Part shown: positions 1 through 12,330 of the stretch, piece by piece
Numbering within the stretch: position 1 is the first letter of the stretch
Layout of the letters: every line of letters begins with the position of its first letter
Origin: Archilochus colubris
Lineage: Eukaryota; Chordata; Aves; Apodiformes; Trochilidae
Direction: 5' to 3'
NCBI GenBank assembly: GCA_023079485.1
Contig: CM041089.1
Location: 13,035,001 to 13,099,000 of the forward strand
DNA: 64,000 nt
Program-made: the position numbers and the translations under genes
Notes under the pieces: model-generated
Databases searched by the model: none
What the model was told of the DNA's origin: nothing
What the model saw: the letters and a program-made list of their open reading frames with translations, nothing else

Positions 1-1802
1 TATTTACTCAGCAAAACCCACTGGCTTCCCCAATGCTTTTTTTTTTTTTTCCCTCCCATTACTCCACTGAAAACATTCTATAAATATTTTTTTCCTCCAA
101 TTAACATGCCTTGTAAGAGCAGCAGGGAGATCAACAATTATTTCAGTGTAATTTATTACAGAAAAGTCACAAGTACTGCTTTGGAAATGCCAGCCTGTGA
201 ATCTGTAAACCTAGGAAATTCTGAACTAAGCTGGTCTCTTTTCTCTGAGGTCAATTAGAAATGACACCATAAGACTTCTCAGTGACCTGGAGAAATTTAT
301 AGCTTTCCATGCTAGGGCTGTGGTTCAGCCAGGAGATTAAGATCAGAACAGCACCTGGAAGATTGTCATCAGTCAAGACAGGCTGGAGCAATGGCCCCAG
401 GGTAAAATGAGCAGAGGAAAAGAGGTCAGGTCTTGTAGCTTTTGTCTTTAGCAGGGCTAAGGCACATGTGGAAGGTACCTGATCAGAGAGCTGGGCTAAC
501 AAAGGTCCAATACATGGGCACAGAGCTGTCCCCTCACAGCAACAAAGGCAGCAAGCTGTCAAGGCACTCTGACTTCTCCCATTCCTAAAAGTCACATCCA
601 AAGTTATTCCCTAGTTGTTGAGGCCTCACATGGTTTGCAAGTCTTGCTGATTATTGATTTCCTTTTTTTTTTTTCACCAGTGCCACCATTAGCTACAGAA
701 TGTCCCAAAGCCTCACAAAATGTCCCAAACCCTCACGATTTAGGAGAAAAATCTGATCACTCTTCTGTGAGAATCTTATCAGGAAACAAAAACAGCTGTG
801 TCTTCCAGCCACTCATAAATATTTTATAATTTGGGAAGAACAACAGGCTGCAAGGTTAAAGTTCAGGTCTGTAGTAGTCAACGAGATCCTTGCAAGACAA
901 TAAAAGGGAAAGCTGCCCTTTGTTTTATAACAACTTGAGAAACAACTTCACCAAGACAGGGGAAGCTTACAGGCTTTCCATTGTATTCAGGCCATTTGTG
1001 CAAGCTGCCCTTGTTACAGCTTTGATAAATGATGTTTGCAGGGGAAAGGCTGCTCAGTGCTTCTGAGCATCCTGGCTCCATGTCAGGTACTCAACAGGGA
1101 CAGCCAGAATAGTGCCCAGCTCAGAAAGCTAATGTCATTTTCTCAAGTGACCACTGCTCAGATTCAAAGAAATATTGGTTTAATTTCTCCTATTGGATGC
1201 AGGCCTGGATAGGAGGACAATTAAAGAGGAGAAGGGATCATAAATGTTTGGGTTCTCAGTGTCTCACTGTCTTCAAAATGGGGATAAAAAGAGGCAGATG
1301 ACTGACAGCACTGCAAGGCTGAATTCATCATCAGAATGCTAAGGATAAACTGGATTACGGAAAACCTGGGTGAGTAATTCCTAGGTTTGGGGACTTTTTG
1401 GAGGTTGGTGCAACCAATTTGTTGTCACCAGTGTTTCCATCTTTCACAGAAAAAAATTAAGCCCTCTAAGAAAAAAGATCTGAAAATGTTTAGAGGATTT
1501 ACTCATTTAAGCCATGGTGGTGCTCAGTTTGCTATTCTTAGTTTACAAAGTTGTAAACAATAACTCTGGATATTAATCTGAGCACTAAGCTGTATTAGTT
1601 ACCTACCAGACTGAAACACATCTTGCAGCATGAGCAGATAAGATGAAACCCAAACTTCAGTTTCCAGCTTCAGATTTGTGGATGTCACTTCATATCCTAT
1701 TTTTTTTTTCACCTAATTTCTCATATCTGTATTAAAAGTTGAGGCTTTCCCAATGCCTGGGCAGATAGATTTACTCTTGTAGGTAAAGAAGTATCTGGAT
1801 TT
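1..1802. other. Non-coding stretch, nothing recognised
   Basis: No repeat family or gene is recognisable here. Open frames are at most 116 codons, start at arbitrary ATGs and resemble nothing I know. Short T tracts occur near 39-52 and 661-674. It reads as ordinary AT-rich intergenic or intronic DNA. Confidence 0.6.
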
Positions 1803-2430
1803 CATAGAATTGGCTGGGTTGGAAGGGACCTCAGAGATCATCTAGTCCAACCCTTGACCCACCGGAGCAGTTGCTAGACCATGGCACTGAGTGCCACATC
1901 CAGTCTTTTTTTAAATGTCTCCAGGACGGAGAATCTACCACCTCCCCGGGCAGTCCATTCCACAGCCTAATCACCCTCTCCGTGAAGAAATTCTTTCTAA
2001 TATCTAACCTAAACCTCCCCTGGCACAACTTAAGACTGTGTCCTCTTGTCTGTTGAAGGGCGTCTGTGAAAAGAGTCCAGTTCCCACCTCGCTACAGCCT
2101 CCTTTCAGGTAGTTGTAGACAGCAATGAGGTCTCCCCTGAGCCTCCTCTTCTTCAGGCTGAACAGCCCCAGCTCTCTCAGCCTCTCCTCATAGGGCCTGT
2201 GCTCGAGTCTCTTCACCAGCCTGGTTGCCCTCCTTTGGACCTGTTCCAGGACCTCTACATCCTTCTTAAACTGAGGGGCCCAGAACTGGACACAGTACTC
2301 GAGGTGTGGCCTGACCAGCGCTGAGTACAGGGGAAGAATCACCTCCCTGGACCTGCTGGCCACGCTGTTTCTGATCCAGGCCAGGATGCCATTGGCCTTC
2401 TTGGCCACCTGGGCACACTGCTGGCTCATG
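1803..2430 (-). mobile_element. CR1 LINE, type A, 5'-truncated
   Basis: Minus-strand copy of the avian CR1 non-LTR retrotransposon. The 3' end is at 1803 (reverse complement of the CCAACCC...ATTCTATG end). The copy is truncated at 2430, inside the C-terminal part of the ORF2 reverse transcriptase. The residue [20 protein letters not shown] region and the [20 protein letters not shown] region are readable. The frame breaks near 2055, where one T is missing from the usual TCTTGTCTTGTTG, and a second single-base loss lies near 1925. The tail has only one 8-bp unit. Type A is shown by [14 protein letters not shown]. It is a dead copy. Confidence 0.96.
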
Positions 2431-3314
2431 ACCTTGTTTGTATTAATTCTATTCTATTCTAGAATTCTTTAACCCAGCTGAGCACTACTGCAGCCTTAGA
2501 TGGAACAGAAAATGATGATCCTTACCAGTGCTGTAAATTAAAGTTATTTTAAAAAAAAAATCACTGAAGCTTAAGTTTTTGATACAGCTGTTTGGGGTTT
2601 TTTGGTTATTTTTTATAAGTTTGTTTGAAGTCCTTAGAATCAAAGAACAGCTTGCTCAGCTAAAAGAACTAAAGATTTTTTTTTACCTTCTCCTGACCCT
2701 TCTCCATGATGTATTTGACATCAATCTACTAAGTACTACTGAGTTTTTAAATGGGTCTCTAACAAGTCCCTCTAAAGTTCTATACATGCAAATAAATGTA
2801 AAGAGAAAAATCATACCAAATGCCCAGCTGCTTGATGGAACTGACTGAGAGGAAAAAATATTGCAGTGAAATTATAACCTTGGCAAAGTCAAGGAAGATG
2901 TAACAGTGTCAGCTGGCTGCAGGGTTCCTACCCTGTAGTTTTCCCAGCTGCTTGAGTAGAAAAACACCTGATCAGAATCCTGGAATCCCAGACATGAATC
3001 CCAGACACAAGCAGGGTGTGTAGCACTTTTCTTGCTGCTTGTTTGCACCAATGGTGAACCTCACAAGTCTCTCCTTCCTATCTTTAAAGTGATCAGCTCT
3101 GATTTAAGCTATACTTAAAATATTACTTTCTCTTCAAAATTCAATGTTCCTCATAATGTATTAAATCTCTCTTCAGTAAGCACAGTCAGTATAAAATGTA
3201 AATTATTTTAAATGTTTCAAGCTGTCACATCTATGTCCTCCAGGAGGCTGGAGAAGGAATAAAGTCAAACAGCTCTTCTCCTGAGGCAACTTTTCCCAGG
3301 TGATGGAGTGCAGA
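2431..3314. other. Non-coding stretch with short ATTCT run
   Basis: No gene is recognised. A short run of ATTCT units sits at 2446-2460, about 15 bp beyond the 5' end of the preceding CR1. T-rich DNA occurs at 2570-2620. The 89-codon frame at 2579-2848 is hydrophobic and T-driven, with no family resemblance. Confidence 0.55.
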
Positions 3315-4002
3315 CATAGAATCATAGAATCATAGAATTAGCCGGGTTGGAAGGGACCTCAGAGATCATCTAGTCCAACCCTTGACCCACCGGAGCAGTT
3401 GCTAGACCATGGCACTGAGTGCCACATCCAGTCTTTTTTTAAATGTCTCCAGGGACGGAGAATCCACCACCTCCCCGGGCAGTCCATTCCATAGCCTAAT
3501 CACCCTCTCCATGAAGAAATTCTTTCTAATATCCAACCTAAACCTCCCCTGGCACAACCTAAGACTGTGTCCTCTTGTCTTGTTGAAGGGCGTCTGTGAA
3601 AAGAGTCCAGTTCCCACCTCGCTACAGCCTCCTTTCAGGTAGTTGTAGGCAGCAATGAGGTATCCCCTGAGCCTCCTCTTCTTCAGGCTGAACAGCCCCA
3701 GCTCTCTCAGCCTCTCCTCATAGGGCCTGTGCTCGAGTCCCTTCACCAGCCTGGTTGCCCTCCTTTGGACCTGTTCCAGGACCTCTACATCCTTCTTAAA
3801 CTGAGGGGCCCAGAACTGGACACAGTACTCAAGCTGTGGCCTCCCCAGAGCTGAGTACAGGGGAAGAATCACCTCCCTGGACCTGCTGGTGACGCTGTTT
3901 TTGATACAGGCCAGGATGCCATTGGCCTTCTTGGCCACCTGGGCACACTGCTGGCTCATGTTCAGTTTCTTGTCAATGCAGACTCCCAGGTCCCTTTCTG
4001 CC
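3315..4002 (-). mobile_element. CR1 LINE, type A, 5'-truncated, open frame
   Basis: Minus-strand CR1 copy with a three-unit 8-bp tail at 3315-3338. It ends near 4002, in the sequence that encodes [14 protein letters not shown]. Its ORF2 remnant is open from the left boundary of homology to the normal stop after DVALSAMV, about 200 codons. The frame continues by chance into non-CR1 DNA up to 4151, giving a 249-codon open frame whose first 50 or so residues are not CR1. It is a near twin of the copy at 1803-2430 and lies in the same orientation. Little decay suggests a fairly young insertion. Confidence 0.96.
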
Positions 4003-5573
4003 TTGAACTTATTGGCATTTGTTATTGCAATCAACTTCTCATAGCTTTTACCAGGGCATAATCCGTAGTAAATGTTTAACCAACATAGATAGATTTTCAA
4101 GTTATACAACGTAAAACAAGTGCACAGGGTGTTATGCATCATCAAGAACACAGTGAATAATGTTCAGTTATCCCCTTCTTTTCTACTCCAATTCCATCCT
4201 CTTGGATGCTCTCAACTCTTATTTGAATGACCCCAGTGTTTTAGTCTTAATAACCTTCACAGCAGTCCATTCCAAACATTTAATACTCCTGGGTTAAAAA
4301 GTGCAGCTCAGCTACATCTGGTCTTAATTTGCTTTTGTAAAAAAAAAAAAAAAAAAAAATTATTTTTTTTTGTTAAACACCATTTTAAGTGGAAGAAATA
4401 CACCTAAAAGCTCTACTCAGGGAAAAAAATTACACAGTCCAGTGAACCTTTGTAAAAGGGCATAGCAAACATACCTTTGGTCAGAAAACCTTATTAATGG
4501 GCACTGTGTGATATTAAGAGCTTGTGGAATTGCCAGAGAAATGTCTGTCATTTCTGGGGACATCCTGCACTCAGAAGTTGAAATATTTACATACCAAGGA
4601 AAAGGTTCATGCTGGGAATCCTACTGCTGCTCTGATTTCAGCATCTGAAGAACAAGGTATCTGGGACATGTTCAGCCCTTTTTCCTTGCAGACAAACCAT
4701 GGGGCAGGCAGGATGGGGACTGCAAAGATACCTGGGGAGGCAGAGATCCTGCAGTGCCATCAGGGTGAGCTTTGGGCAGCTATGCAGAGCATGAGCAATT
4801 CTGGGGAATTTGATGAAAATTAAATTCCCTGAACCTGTATTAAATTAACCTGTTTCATTCCATGAACCTGTAAGGACAGCCAGCTTTGCTCCTGCTTGTT
4901 GCCTCTGGTTTAATGCACAAATTGCTATGTCAGGGACTGGCCAAGTCCCTGATCAGTTCAGGAAGGTGGGATAATAACCCACCTCAGTGTTCTTACCTGC
5001 AATTTGGGTTTTTGGGGTTTTTTTCAGCCTTGGCAGGGCTGTCATAAAGCTAACCCACAGGCACTGCAAGTTACCTGACTTGTTCTTTGCACGGGCTGCC
5101 CTTGGTAAACTACAACAGGGGGCGTGGAGGGGAAAAATCCAAACAAAATAAAATACAAAGTTCCTGCTAAGCTAGCGAGCAAACCCAGGAGGAGTCCCAC
5201 AGAGGCATTTTCTCTGCCATTTCCCAGATGATGATTAGTAACAGCTTCTGCTTTCCTGAGCCACTCTCTGAAAGAGCACTACTAATGCTCCTTGGAGCAA
5301 CAAGGACTCCCTGCCCACCGAGGGGAAACTTTTAGGAAGAAGTTCCCATCAATCCCCAGCAGCAAAGTAACCCCTGCTCCAGCTTGGTTCAGTGCCCTCC
5401 TGGCACAGGCACTCAGCACTGGTGTTTGTGTGCAAATAGCATGGGCCTGACACGTGCTGCACCTGTGTCAACTGCCCTCAGCAGCTTCTCCAAAAAATCA
5501 GTTTATTTAAGGAGTTCACAAGAGACACCTGGGCCCTGCATGGGCAGAAATGAGGGGGGGAAAAAAAAAAAGG
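4003..5573. other. Non-coding stretch; A tract and possible old repeat
   Basis: No gene is recognised. A 21-A tract lies at 4339-4359. The DNA just before it (about 4196-4335) weakly resembles the 3' region of ancient CR1/L3-type LINEs on the minus strand (CAGTCCATTCCAAACATTTA followed by TAAAAAGTG). A run of seven Gs and eleven As at 5554-5571 directly precedes the next CR1. Confidence 0.5.
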
Positions 5574-6269
5574 GGGAGTCTGGTTTGCCAGGAAGCTGAA
5601 CAGGAGCCAGCAGTGTGCCCAGGTGGCCAAGAAGGCCAATGGCATCCTGGGCTGGCTCAGGAACAGCGTGGCCAGCAGGTCCAGGGAAGGGATTCTGCCC
5701 CTGTGCTCAGCCCTGGTGAGGCCACAGCTTGAGTCCTGTGTCCAGTTCTGGGCCTCTCAGCTCAGGAAGGAGATTGAGGTGCTGGAGCAGGTCCAAAGGA
5801 GGGCAACTGGGCTGGTGAAGGGACTCGAGCACAGACCCTATGAGGAGAGGCTGAGGGAGCTGGGGGTGTTCAGCCTGGAGAAGAGGAGGCTCAGGGGAGA
5901 CCTCATCACTCTCTACAACTCCCTGAAAGGAGGTTGGAGCCAGGGGGGGGTTGGGCTCTTTTCCCAGGCAACTCAGCAAGACAAGAGGGCAGGGTCTCAA
6001 GTTGTGCCAGGGGAGGTTTAGGTTGGAGATTGGAAAGAATTTCTTTCTGGAGAGGGTGATCAGGCATTGGAATGGGCTGCCCAGGGAAGTAGTGGATTCT
6101 CCGTGTCTGGAGATATTTAGAAAGAGCCTGGATGTGGCACTCAGTGCCATGGTCTAGCAACCACAACGGTGGGTCAAGGGTTGGACTTGATGACCTCTGA
6201 GGTCCCTTCCAACCCAGTCGATTCTATGATTCTATGATTCTATGATTCTATGATTCTATGATTCTATGA
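5574..6269 (+). mobile_element. CR1 LINE, type B, 5'-truncated
   Basis: Plus-strand CR1. Homology starts around 5574, in sequence encoding the region just before [11 protein letters not shown], and runs to a six-unit ATTCTATG tail at 6221-6268. This is the longest CR1 tail in the window. ORF2 residues are readable from [20 protein letters not shown] to [17 protein letters not shown] frame change near 5970 (TCAGCAAGAC lacks bases of the usual CTCTCAGCAAGAC) moves the end of the protein into another frame. Type B is marked by KGGWSQGG and a CAACCACAA 3' UTR. It is dead. Confidence 0.96.
6221..6268 (+). repeat. CR1 tail microsatellite (ATTCTATG)x6
   Basis: Six perfect copies of the 8-bp CR1 3' tail unit. 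The tail repeats are part of the CR1 3' end and are thought to be recognised by the element's own reverse transcriptase. Most copies here have one to three units, so six units marks either a long original tail or later slippage. Confidence 0.95.
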
Positions 6270-8168
6270 AAAGCAAACTGCAGGGATGTTTGTATCCTCT
6301 GATCCTACACCAGAGCTGCTGGGGGTTTAATTTCTGCTCTTCCCAGTCTAACCTGGTATTTGCAAAAGAAAATATAAGCACACTGAGGTTTTAATAGGAG
6401 CATGTTGAAGTGAATACCTAGATAAATACTAAGGAGCAATGGAAGAGCAGGCAGGAAACAGCCTGGCTCTAACCCTCACCTCTGAACAGGAGCCTTTCCA
6501 TCTCCCAAACACTAGAAAATAAATAAGACAGTGAAGAGCTCAGCCTGACTGCTTCAGTCTCAGTGGGCATGATCTGTGCTGTTCTCTGTCCTTTTACAGC
6601 TGGCACAATATCTGGTTTTGAGGTGCTTTGTTTTGGGGTTGGTTTTTTTTTTCTTTTCTTTTTTTTTTTTTTTCCCTGGTTGGTTTCCTTTGAAGTAGTA
6701 ATTTTAAAAGCTTTAGAAATGTCTTTTTCGAACTCCAGTTAAAACCTGAATTTCTGAAATGCAGTAGACTGAAACTGACTGAAGTAAGGAGTGATAGTTA
6801 TCTCTGGCATATTGGTTGCAAAGAAGAGAAAATTTCTACATTCCTTAACAAGTGGCAGAGCCTATCAGGTGAATATTCTCCATGCTCTATTCCCCACCCT
6901 GCCCAGAGGCAGCAGCAGGGATCAGACCAGTGAAATACAATACTTTTTAATAAAGCATCAATGAGATGAGATGATTTGCAGCATCCATGAGTAGTCAAAA
7001 CTGAGGGAGAAACCTATTTGAAAGGACAAGGATTAAATGTAAAGAGAGGTATTTTGAGGAAAGTCAAGTGGCAAAGAGAAAAACTTCAAGATGAAGTGGG
7101 CAGTGAAAAATTAATTTCCATCTTTTAGCTTGTCATGGGCTAAGAGACAGGCACCTACACTGCAGGAATACACTGAACACACCATGGAGATACTGGGAGG
7201 GTCAGACACATACTCAGAAGCACTGTGGTAGGGAAAATAGGTAATAATGAAACATAGCAAGGTGGAAAAAAGCCAACAGAATGTGTTTCAAAGAAGGAAA
7301 ATCAATGATTTTGCAACCCATCACAGTTGTGAAAATTACTGTAACACCCACAAAGCAGCAGAGGCTGAGTTCCCACATACAGCCCCTGTAACACCTGATC
7401 AGAACAGTCAGATTTGGAGGAAAAAATGGATTCATGCTTTTAGACAGCCTTTCTGCCCAAAGAGCAGCCCTGCTGATTTCAGGGAAATAACCAGGGCAAT
7501 GGGGTTTGCACCGTGTCAGTACCATGCATCCCCAAAACACTGAGACCTTCCTCCTCTATCAACAACTCACACATCTCATGTTAACACTTCTCAAAACCTA
7601 ATGCAAAGTATGTCATCACTTGAAGTAGGGCAAACACAGCAGGAGATAACCAGAGGCCTATTTAAAAGGCTATCAAATATAGCCATTTTTATCAGAAAAG
7701 CACACAAGACCTTACACCTCATTCACCCTCTACTCTGCCCCTTCTTTGTTGATAAAAAGCATTTTCCTGAGCAAAACATTCCTCATGGTTGAAAACTGAA
7801 TTTGACTTTGGTGGAATTTGAATGCTTTCATTTTCCAAGTAATTCTGGCCACAGGATTGGATTAACAACTCACATTATCTTGATGTTTCAGTGCCATTCC
7901 TGGGTCCTTTCCAGAGACTTTGCCCTTCCCTTAAACCCCAGTGCTATTCCCAATCCCAAGAAGCCAGTCCTGTCTCCATGACCACAATGATGGGAGGCAG
8001 CCACAGAGCTCCTTCCCAACCACTGGGAAGACCACATCCCAGAAAACAGCAATACAGAAACAACAGAGAATAATAATGAAGATCTTCAACTAATTCCACA
8101 GTATTATAGAGGTGCTAAAAGAAAAAGATTAATAGATCAAGTCTTGAAGTCTACTTTCTGATGAAATC
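6270..8168. other. Non-coding stretch, nothing recognised
   Basis: No gene or repeat family is recognised. A long T-rich tract at 6633-6676 is the only clear low-complexity feature. The opposed frames of about 100 codons at 7214-7543 overlap on both strands, as chance frames often do. Confidence 0.55.
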
Positions 8169-8345
8169 ACAGCATAACTGAGGTTGGAAGGAACTTGGGA
8201 AGATTTTTCAAGTCCAGTCCTGTTGCTCAAAGTTGCTCAGGGTTGTCAGTAGTCAGGTTCTGAGTATCTCCAAGAATATCTGAATATCTCCCACAGTCTG
8301 GGCAACAGTGTTTGAGCATCCTCACCTCTGAAAATGCTTTTTTTC
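8169..8345 (-). mobile_element. Old CR1 3' end fragment
   Basis: Minus-strand, strongly diverged CR1 remnant. It begins with a decayed tail (CATAACTGAGGTTGGAAGGA). It then follows the order typical of older CR1 3' ends: TTGCTCAGGG, TGAGTATCTCCAAG, CTGGGCAACAGTGT and CATCCTCACCTCTG. No reading frame survives. The decay indicates a much older insertion than the type A and B copies. Confidence 0.8.
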
Positions 8346-11014
8346 TATGCTTTGAGGTAATTTCCTGTCGTTCACAACAATTCTTTATGGCCATAAAAAT
8401 GCACCAAAATACAGGGGCAATTGTTCCTTGTAAAAAATAACTCCCTACAAGTTGTCTAGAGGTCTGTGCCCTGAGATCATGAACTGCAGAACCATCGTGC
8501 TACACTACACTAGCAGGATTTTAGAGCAGTAAAAGACCAAGCAGATTGTTTTGGGGTTTGGTTTTTTTGAGGTTTTTGTTTTGTTTTGTTTAATCTACTC
8601 CTACATTCATAACACCAGAGCTTTCTCCACACAGATTCACCATGCTGAATTTAGGTTTTTATTTTGTGGGGCTTTTTTTCCTGTTTTGTTTTTCTCTTTC
8701 TTTTTGTGTTTTAATATGCAGAATAACCAAAGTCAAGTCCAACTCCACAGAAAGAGCCCATCTCCCTCTTGAGGATATTTTAATCTGAGATGACTGCCTG
8801 GAGAACACCAGGGTCCTCAGAGCTCTTGTCTCAGCAGTTCACACACTCACCCTTTTGTGTCCTGTCAGTTTTAACAGAGTTTATTGGGAAATTCAATCCA
8901 ACCCAGATGTTTGCTGACAGAAATTCTGCAGGTGATGACAAGAGCCCATTAACTCAGTGTGCATGATGCTAGTTAATGTGAATTTCTGAGAAATCTTATT
9001 CTGTGCTCCTGGCCCTGTATCCTCACCTACTGCTGTGCAAAGTCTTTTGACTGAAGCAAAAGACAAAACCAATGTTTGCAGGAGATTTACTAACCCAGGT
9101 ATTTTTTCTTCAGGTGTAAAACAGACATCTTATGTGATGGTTGCTGAAATAACTTGCTAGTCTGACAGCTAGATTCAAAATAGCAGTAATTGGATGCTCA
9201 CAGATGCAGAACTAGACAGCCAGGTAGGATTTACAGAACCACTTAAACAAGCCAGGTTCCTAAGTCGTCTCCTAGTATTTCCCAGCTGTAATCAGCTTTG
9301 GAATGACTTCTGACAGTTTGGTTTTCTATTTTATTATCTGATTACAAGACTCAGGGCTAAAGAAGGCAGCAACTTGTCTGTATGGGAGTCCAGTACTGGG
9401 GGCTGGACCACCCTCCCAATCCCTGCTCAAAGGTCTGGACTGTGAGGGTCATGCAAAAAAAAACCCAACCCCAAACAACCTCCTTTTTTATAGTAAATAT
9501 CTCAATTCAGCTTGTACATATCAGAAAAATGCCAATTAAACTTTCTGAACTTCTGAGAGCTATTTTTATCCAGTGTGAGGAATGTAAGCCTAAATCCAAA
9601 CCCAGTGCAGTTACTCCTCTTCCAGGGTGCAATCTCTCACTGTATCTTCCCATTCCTTCCTCAGCCACTGAAATTTCCTTATCACTGCAAGGAGAGGCAG
9701 CAACTTACATACTGTGACCAAGCAGTGACACTTTGATTGCTGATGGCACCAGGCCAGGCAGCTCCTAAGGCACATCATTACACACTGCAATACACACCAG
9801 GACCAGTTTCACCACAGAAAAGGATGATGGAAAGGAACACAGCAGAAGAAAGCAGGGACACTCACTTCAAGCTGGCATTTAAAGCAGCTGGGAAACCTGC
9901 ACAGAAGCCTAAAACACCCAGGTGGCAGAGCACAAGAGATCCTAAGAAATTACCCTCTTATAAATAGATATATCAGGTATATAATATATATGTCAGCTGC
10001 AAATACACCTCAGTCCCATGGAGATGCAGTACCAGAAATCCAGCTTCTTAAAGAATATGGATTCATAGAATATTGATTTCAACACTACCACCACCCTCCC
10101 CCAAAAAGAAGGAAATTCAGATTCTGATGAATATAATGCAGTTTTTAAAAAATCCCTAGGGCATATGTGACTAATGGTTTGGTTTAACTGTCACTGAGAA
10201 TGTCCTTGATTTAACATTCTTTAATCATCATGTATTTTGAATTCCATTACTGACAGTGTGAGACAATGAAAGCCTCATTTCTTGAGACTTTTTCTTGAGA
10301 TTTATTCTCTCCCATAAAGACAGAAGTTCTCCAATATACACTATCCAAGAGAAGTCTATTATTTTACAATTCTCTCTCCCATAATCCTATAGGTAACACA
10401 AAAGTTATGGGAAAAAAGTGCTTCAAATGCATGGAAAAAGTCAAACAAGTAAGTTGCTCTCACACCAAGCTCTTCAGCATCCAGTCACTGAAAATTCAAC
10501 AAGTCAAAGTTGAGGGAAAACTCTAAGAAATCCTAATTTTTCTCTCTTACCTAAGTGTCACAACACTTGCAGGGGTTTTATTTTAAGCCTCAGTTCTGAT
10601 AGTGATGTGACAGGGGAAACCTTTCAACTCCAGACACACTTCCTGACCTTCCTCCAAGCTATCTGGAGTCAGAAGTGGAAAGACACCCTAAGAGTACAAA
10701 CACAGGGTGGGAGAAAAAAGGAAAGCAAGCAATAAATGACTGGAGAGCAACATGAAAGGCTGCATCTCCTGCCTTTTGTGATCTTTAGCTCTTGGTAGGA
10801 ATTCTTTCCCCTTCTTCTAATTTTATTATTCTAAGAGGAACAGAGGTAAAGCAAAGAAGCAGAAATCTGAGGTTAGGAGTGACTTCAGAGTCATGTTTTA
10901 CTTTAAGGACATTAGTTTTCAATGATGAGTGAATTTCAGCCATTTAAATGGAAAAAAAAACTGCCTTCTTTCTACAAAGCAGAGCAAAGGTTTCAGCAGA
11001 TGATGTTTCCAAGT
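8346..11014. other. Non-coding stretch; T-rich and TA-rich patches
   Basis: No gene is recognised. A T/G-rich patch lies at 8541-8712 and a short TA-rich patch at 9964-9993. The 111-codon frame at 9382-9717 and the 76-codon frame at 9737-9967 match no family I know and show no clear coding bias. Confidence 0.5.
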
Positions 11015-11050
11015 ATTTCTAAACATGTTTAAACATTTCTAAACATATTC
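11015..11050 (+). repeat. ~20-bp tandem duplication at a CR1 5' junction
   Basis: The unit at 11015-11034 (ATTTCTAAACATGTTTAAAC) is followed by a second, shorter copy at 11035-11050 that shares its first 12 bases. The second copy ends exactly where CR1 homology starts at 11051. Confidence 0.75.
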
Positions 11051-11384
11051 CTACAACTACATGAAAGGAGGCTGTAGCGAGGTGGGAACTGGACTCTTTT
11101 CACAGATGACCTTCAACAAGACAAGAGGACACAGTCTTAAGTTGTGCCAGGGGAGGTTTAGGTTAGATATTAGAAAGAATTTCTTCACGGAGAGGGTGAT
11201 TAGGCTGTGGAATGGACTGCCCGGTGAGGTGGTGGATTCTCCGTCCCTGGAGACATTTGACAAAAGACTGGATGTGGCACTCAGTGCCATGGTCTAGCAA
11301 CTGCTCCGGTGGGTCAAGGGTTGGACTAGATGATCTCTGAGGTCCCTTCCAACCCGGCCAATTCTATGATTCTATGATTCTATG
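11051..11384 (+). mobile_element. CR1 LINE, type A, short 3' fragment
   Basis: Plus-strand CR1. It is truncated within the codons for [14 protein letters not shown] and complete at the 3' end, with three ATTCTATG units at 11361-11384. The last 78 codons of ORF2 are open up to the natural stop after DVALSAMV, followed by the 3' UTR with GGTCCCTTCCAACCC. It differs little from the other type A copies, so it is young. Confidence 0.96.
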
Positions 11385-12330
11385 TGCAGATCACTTTCTG
11401 GCTCTAACTGCTGAGATTAGAGACATGAAGCATGTGAGATTTTATTTAGGACTGGAGACTTTCTGTATCAATTAACATTTTTTGCACCTCTCAAGTGGTA
11501 AACATAGCAGTCACTTCACAATTCATAACTCACCAGGGCTGCTCCCTTGAAATTAAATATCCCCCCAAAAATCCTGCCTCAGGAAATAAGATGTGAGCTC
11601 AGTTAGTTTCTGAGCAGCTTAAGTGGATCATTAATAGGAAAATGATCCCTTTTTATGAGGTGCCCTTATTTCATGGGATAGACTTGATGTTTAGGAATGT
11701 GTACATCATATACTGAAATTATGTACAAGACATAATGAAACACATAGAACATTGCACTGGGAGCAGCACTGCAGTTAAGACTCTGACAGCCTCTCCTTTA
11801 TAAATTTACATTTTGCCAATATAGAATTCCAAGTTGAAGCCTAAAAAAGCTTGAAACCAAATCCTACACATCTGGAGGATGGAGGCTGCAGGCTCTGTTT
11901 TCTTCAGACAGAAGCAAAGAAATGCAAACAAAATTTCTCTCTCCAGCCTGTGCTACATTTTCTTGTTGAAAGGCCAAAAAAAAAAAAAAAAAAAGCTTTG
12001 CAGATAACAAGGTGCCTGGATTTGAAAATATAAACTATTTCTTCTCCACTCACCCCCTCATTTTTTTTTCTCCCAGTGAAACTCAGCAAATTTACCCCCT
12101 ACCATAAATAAAAGCCTGCTTCTTGCTCTGCTTTCTTGAGAAAAGACCTTGTAGGTGAGTGTGACTGTAATCCTAAATGCAGATTTTTTAAGCAATTTAA
12201 GCAACAAAAAGAATGTCTATTAATACACTTAAATATTAACATTGGTGTTGTGTGTGAAGAAAATGAAATCACAGTACATATATACATTAAAATCCAATAC
12301 TTTGAGTAACTATTTTTCTAATTATACTAA
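11385..12330. other. Non-coding stretch with A19 tract
   Basis: No gene is recognised. A run of 19 As lies at 11976-11994. The sequence before the A run does not resemble a spliced mRNA that I recognise, so I do not call a processed pseudogene. Confidence 0.5.

Noticed and set aside
3402..4151. A single 249-residue protein.
   Set aside because: Only about 200 residues are CR1 ORF2. The N-terminal part is chance read-through of flanking DNA beyond 4002.
11851..11994. A19 tract, considered as the poly(A) of a processed pseudogene.
   Set aside because: No recognisable mRNA-like sequence or target-site duplication. The same applies to the A runs at 4339, 15797 and 41794.
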